A stretch of DNA of 64,000 nucleotides from Allobosea sp. CS1GBMeth4 (lineage in GTDB: Bacteria > Pseudomonadota > Alphaproteobacteria > Rhizobiales > Beijerinckiaceae): positions 62,001-126,000 of the forward strand of contig NZ_FYAS01000009.1 of the NCBI RefSeq assembly GCF_900185715.1, read 5' to 3'. The position numbers were made by a program, and so were the translations under genes. Under the pieces are notes generated by a model. The model searched no databases and was not told the DNA's origin. It saw only the letters and a program-made list of their open reading frames with translations. Positions within the stretch are counted from its first letter, which is position 1. Each line of letters starts with the position of its first letter. Shown here piece after piece: positions 62,217 through 64,000 of the stretch.

Positions 62217-64000
62217 CTCGTATATCGCGATAGCGTGAGGAGCGGGCGAGGCCGTGCATGGTCTTGTTCCAGGCGAAGCGGCGCCTGCCGTAGTCGTACA
62301 GGGCGAGCCACGCCGCGAGCGAGGTCAGCAGGTGGTAGGCGGGCAGGAGCGGCAGCCAGCGCCACAGATCGGGCGTGCCGCGCCGCCAGGCGCCGAGCGC
62401 GGGCAGGAGGAAGACGGTGCAGGTGCCGGTGCCGGCGAGCACGAGCGCCAGCGATGACAGCAGCGCGCCGGGCAGGCTTTCGGTCGTGAACAGCGAGCCC
62501 TCGAGCCAGGCGGCGAGGGTCGCCGCGATGAAGAACGGATAGCCGAGCGTGCTGAACAGGGTGCCGAGCACCAGCGCCAGGAAGGTGAGCGTCGCGGCCG
62601 GGCCGGCCTCCCGCAGCAGCCGCCGCGGCGCCAGCAGATGGCTGATCGCGGTCTGCAGATAGCCCTTGTGCCAGCGCCGGCGCTGCTTCAGCCAGGCGCG
62701 CAGCGTCGCCGGCGCCTCCTCCAGCGTGCGCGACGGCAGGTCGGCCATGTAGCCGCCGGTCCGCACCAGCCGGAAGCCGATATCGGCATCCTCGGTGACG
62801 TTCCACGGGTCCCAGCCGCCGACGCGCCGCAAGGCCGCGGTCCGGAAATGGTTCGACGTCCCGCCGAGCATGATCGGCAGGCCGGATTGCAGCAGGCCCG
62901 GGTTGAAGACGTCGAACAGCCCGGCATATTCGAGAGCGAAGCAGCCGGTGAGCCAGCTGTCCTCGGTATTGTCGACGACGAGATGGGCCTGCAGGCAGAC
63001 GAGATCGTCGTCCGAACGCAGGAAGCGGGCGGCGGCCAGCCGCAGCTGGCGCGGATCGGGAATGTCCTCCGCGTCGAAGATGGTGAACAGCTCGCCCCGT
63101 GCCTCGGCCAGTGCGAGGTTGAGGGCCCGCGGCTTGGTCTGAGGCTGGCCGGGCGGCACGACCATCACCTCGATGAAGGGCGGCAGCATGCGGGCCGCGA
63201 GCGCGCGGCGCAGCCCGAGGTCGACGTCCTCGACCAGGATGCGGATATCGAGCTTGGCAGGCGGGTAGTCGATCGCCGCGAGGGCATCGATCAGCTGGTC
63301 GAGCACCGCCTCCTCGCCGAAGAGCGGGACTGCGACGGTGTAGACCGGCAGACGGCCGTCATCGAGCTGCCAGCGATGCGTCCGCCACGGATCGGGCGCA
63401 GGCTTCTCCATGGCCGCGGCCAGGCGCAGGAGCACGGCGGCGAGGAAGAGCGGGCCGAGCGTGACGGCGATCGCGATCAGCGCGGCCGCCGGCGCGACGA
63501 TGCCGAGCAGCAGGAGGCCGCCGAGCAGCGCGAAGGCCAGGGCCTTCTGGACCCGGCTCGGGCCGGTCCGGGCGCTGAAGCGCCGCAGGCCGGCCTCGTC
63601 GAGCCAGGCCGCTTCCCTGGCCAGCGCCCCGGCGTTGATCCGCCGCACTCCGGCGGCCAGGGCCGACGGCGCCAGCACGACGACGTCCCGGCGCGCACGA
63701 GCGCCGGCCGCGAGGAAGCGCCGCAGGGCGCGTCCGGGCGGCGGCGCGGCGATGAAGCGTCGCGGGTTGCCCGGGCTGGGACAGGCGGTGACCAGCCCCT
63801 CGCGCAGGATCGAAGCGATCTCGCCGCCGGGCTGCAGAGGCGGTGGCTGAGGTTGGAAGCGAAGCTGCAGCTCGGCGGCCAGTGCCCGGTAGAAATAGAC
63901 CTCGGAGACGAGGCCCGATGCGATCACCTGCCGGCTCGGCGGGACGCCGATCCGCTCCGCGAGTCGGGCGGCCTCCAGCAGGCGCGCCATCGGCACGCCG
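62161..64000 (-). CDS. Family 2 glycosyltransferase with MshEN-like N-terminus (5' end outside window)
   Basis: At least 612 residues are visible and the frame remains open to the window edge. An N-terminal GspE/MshEN-like region (RIGVPPSRQVIASGLVSEVY) precedes two membrane helices, then the GT-A domain: VAVPLFGEEAVLDQLIDALA, VEDVDLGL, TIFDAEDIPDPRQLRL (DxD-type), TEDADIGFRLVRTGGY and the QRRRWHKGY motif of processive synthases. Four or so membrane helices follow. It probably makes or extends an exopolysaccharide. The 3' end overlaps the SCO gene by 56 bases. Confidence 0.87.
   Translation of the reverse strand, partial: GVPMARLLEAARLAERIGVPPSRQVIASGLVSEVYFYRALAAELQLRFQPQPPPLQPGGEIASILREGLVTACPSPGNPRRFIAAPPPGRALRRFLAAGARARRDVVVLAPSALAAGVRRINAGALAREAAWLDEAGLRRFSARTGPSRVQKALAFALLGGLLLLGIVAPAAALIAIAVTLGPLFLAAVLLRLAAAMEKPAPDPWRTHRWQLDDGRLPVYTVAVPLFGEEAVLDQLIDALAAIDYPPAKLDIRILVEDVDLGLRRALAARMLPPFIEVMVVPPGQPQTKPRALNLALAEARGELFTIFDAEDIPDPRQLRLAAARFLRSDDDLVCLQAHLVVDNTEDSWLTGCFALEYAGLFDVFNPGLLQSGLPIMLGGTSNHFRTAALRRVGGWDPWNVTEDADIGFRLVRTGGYMADLPSRTLEEAPATLRAWLKQRRRWHKGYLQTAISHLLAPRRLLREAGPAATLTFLALVLGTLFSTLGYPFFIAATLAAWLEGSLFTTESLPGALLSSLALVLAGTGTCTVFLLPALGAWRRGTPDLWRWLPLLPAYHLLTSLAAWLALYDYGRRRFAWNKTMHGLARSSRYRDIRARGDAATPAPPRPAGARY

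Noticed and set aside
1..64000. CRISPR arrays, insertion sequences, prophage, integrase or toxin-antitoxin genes
   Set aside because: No regularly spaced direct repeats, transposase or integrase motifs, or paired small toxin-antitoxin frames were seen; repeats present are short intergenic palindromes.

Overview
The window is a gene-dense, very GC-rich stretch of an alphaproteobacterial chromosome, most likely from the order Hyphomicrobiales (Rhizobiales). The indicators are a Tad/Cpa pilus cluster, the cell-cycle regulator GcrA, a CtrA-type box, a long-form dCTP deaminase, a BMP-type nucleoside ABC transporter and many short palindromic intergenic repeats. A Bosea-like genome is my best guess from overall impression; I could not run a comparison. 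I see no prophage, insertion sequence, CRISPR array, rRNA or obvious island, so this looks like core chromosome.

Region 1 (1-9140) is the Flp/Tad pilus machine: the cpaA end, then cpaB, cpaC, cpaD, cpaE, cpaF, tadB and tadC on the plus strand, with a convergent TadD-like TPR lipoprotein. CtrA-like boxes lie before cpaB and beside the tadD-like gene. Region 2 (9198-13152) has an M17 aminopeptidase, a MarR regulator and an NlpC/P60 hydrolase, with two copies of one palindromic repeat, then ghrA. Region 3 (12208-21893, minus strand) is a nucleoside uptake and salvage operon: BMP binding protein, MBL-fold hydrolase, ATPase, two permeases, cdd, purine nucleoside phosphorylase, deoC, deoA and ghrA, most of them overlapping or nearly touching. 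Imported nucleosides would be deaminated and phosphorolysed, and deoxyribose phosphate cleaved to glyceraldehyde 3-phosphate and acetaldehyde.

Region 4 (22026-37236) is housekeeping: an SDR, moeB, gshB, yraN, rsmI and a divergent LpoA-like lipoprotein, the MaeB malic enzyme, a chemoreceptor with a LytS-type membrane sensor, mutS, a flavoprotein and guaC. Region 5 (37414-45111) holds an ArsR-SRPBCC-GST cassette, an HxlR regulator, an SbmA/YddA-like ABC protein with degenerate ATPase motifs, an unknown methyltransferase-like protein, an ABC-F ATPase preceded by a candidate leader peptide, and an LPG-synthase-type membrane protein.

Region 6 (45173-52865) is phosphate physiology: PPK2, then phoR, pstS, pstC, pstA, pstB, phoU and phoB, with a clear Pho box before pstS. 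Region 7 (52954-60533) has gcrA, a long leader before argD-argF-hslO, the opposing apaG-argE pair, and dcd. Region 8 (60827-64000) has a small lipoprotein, tRNA-Gly(CCC), a small membrane protein, an SCO copper chaperone and a truncated family 2 glycosyltransferase.

I found no wholly new multi-gene system. The strongest leads are the putative leader peptide with a 24-bp palindrome before the ABC-F gene, the cluster of three GANTC sites behind gcrA, the ABC transporter with an altered P-loop and signature, the soluble PhoR, and the LytS-sensor chemoreceptor.
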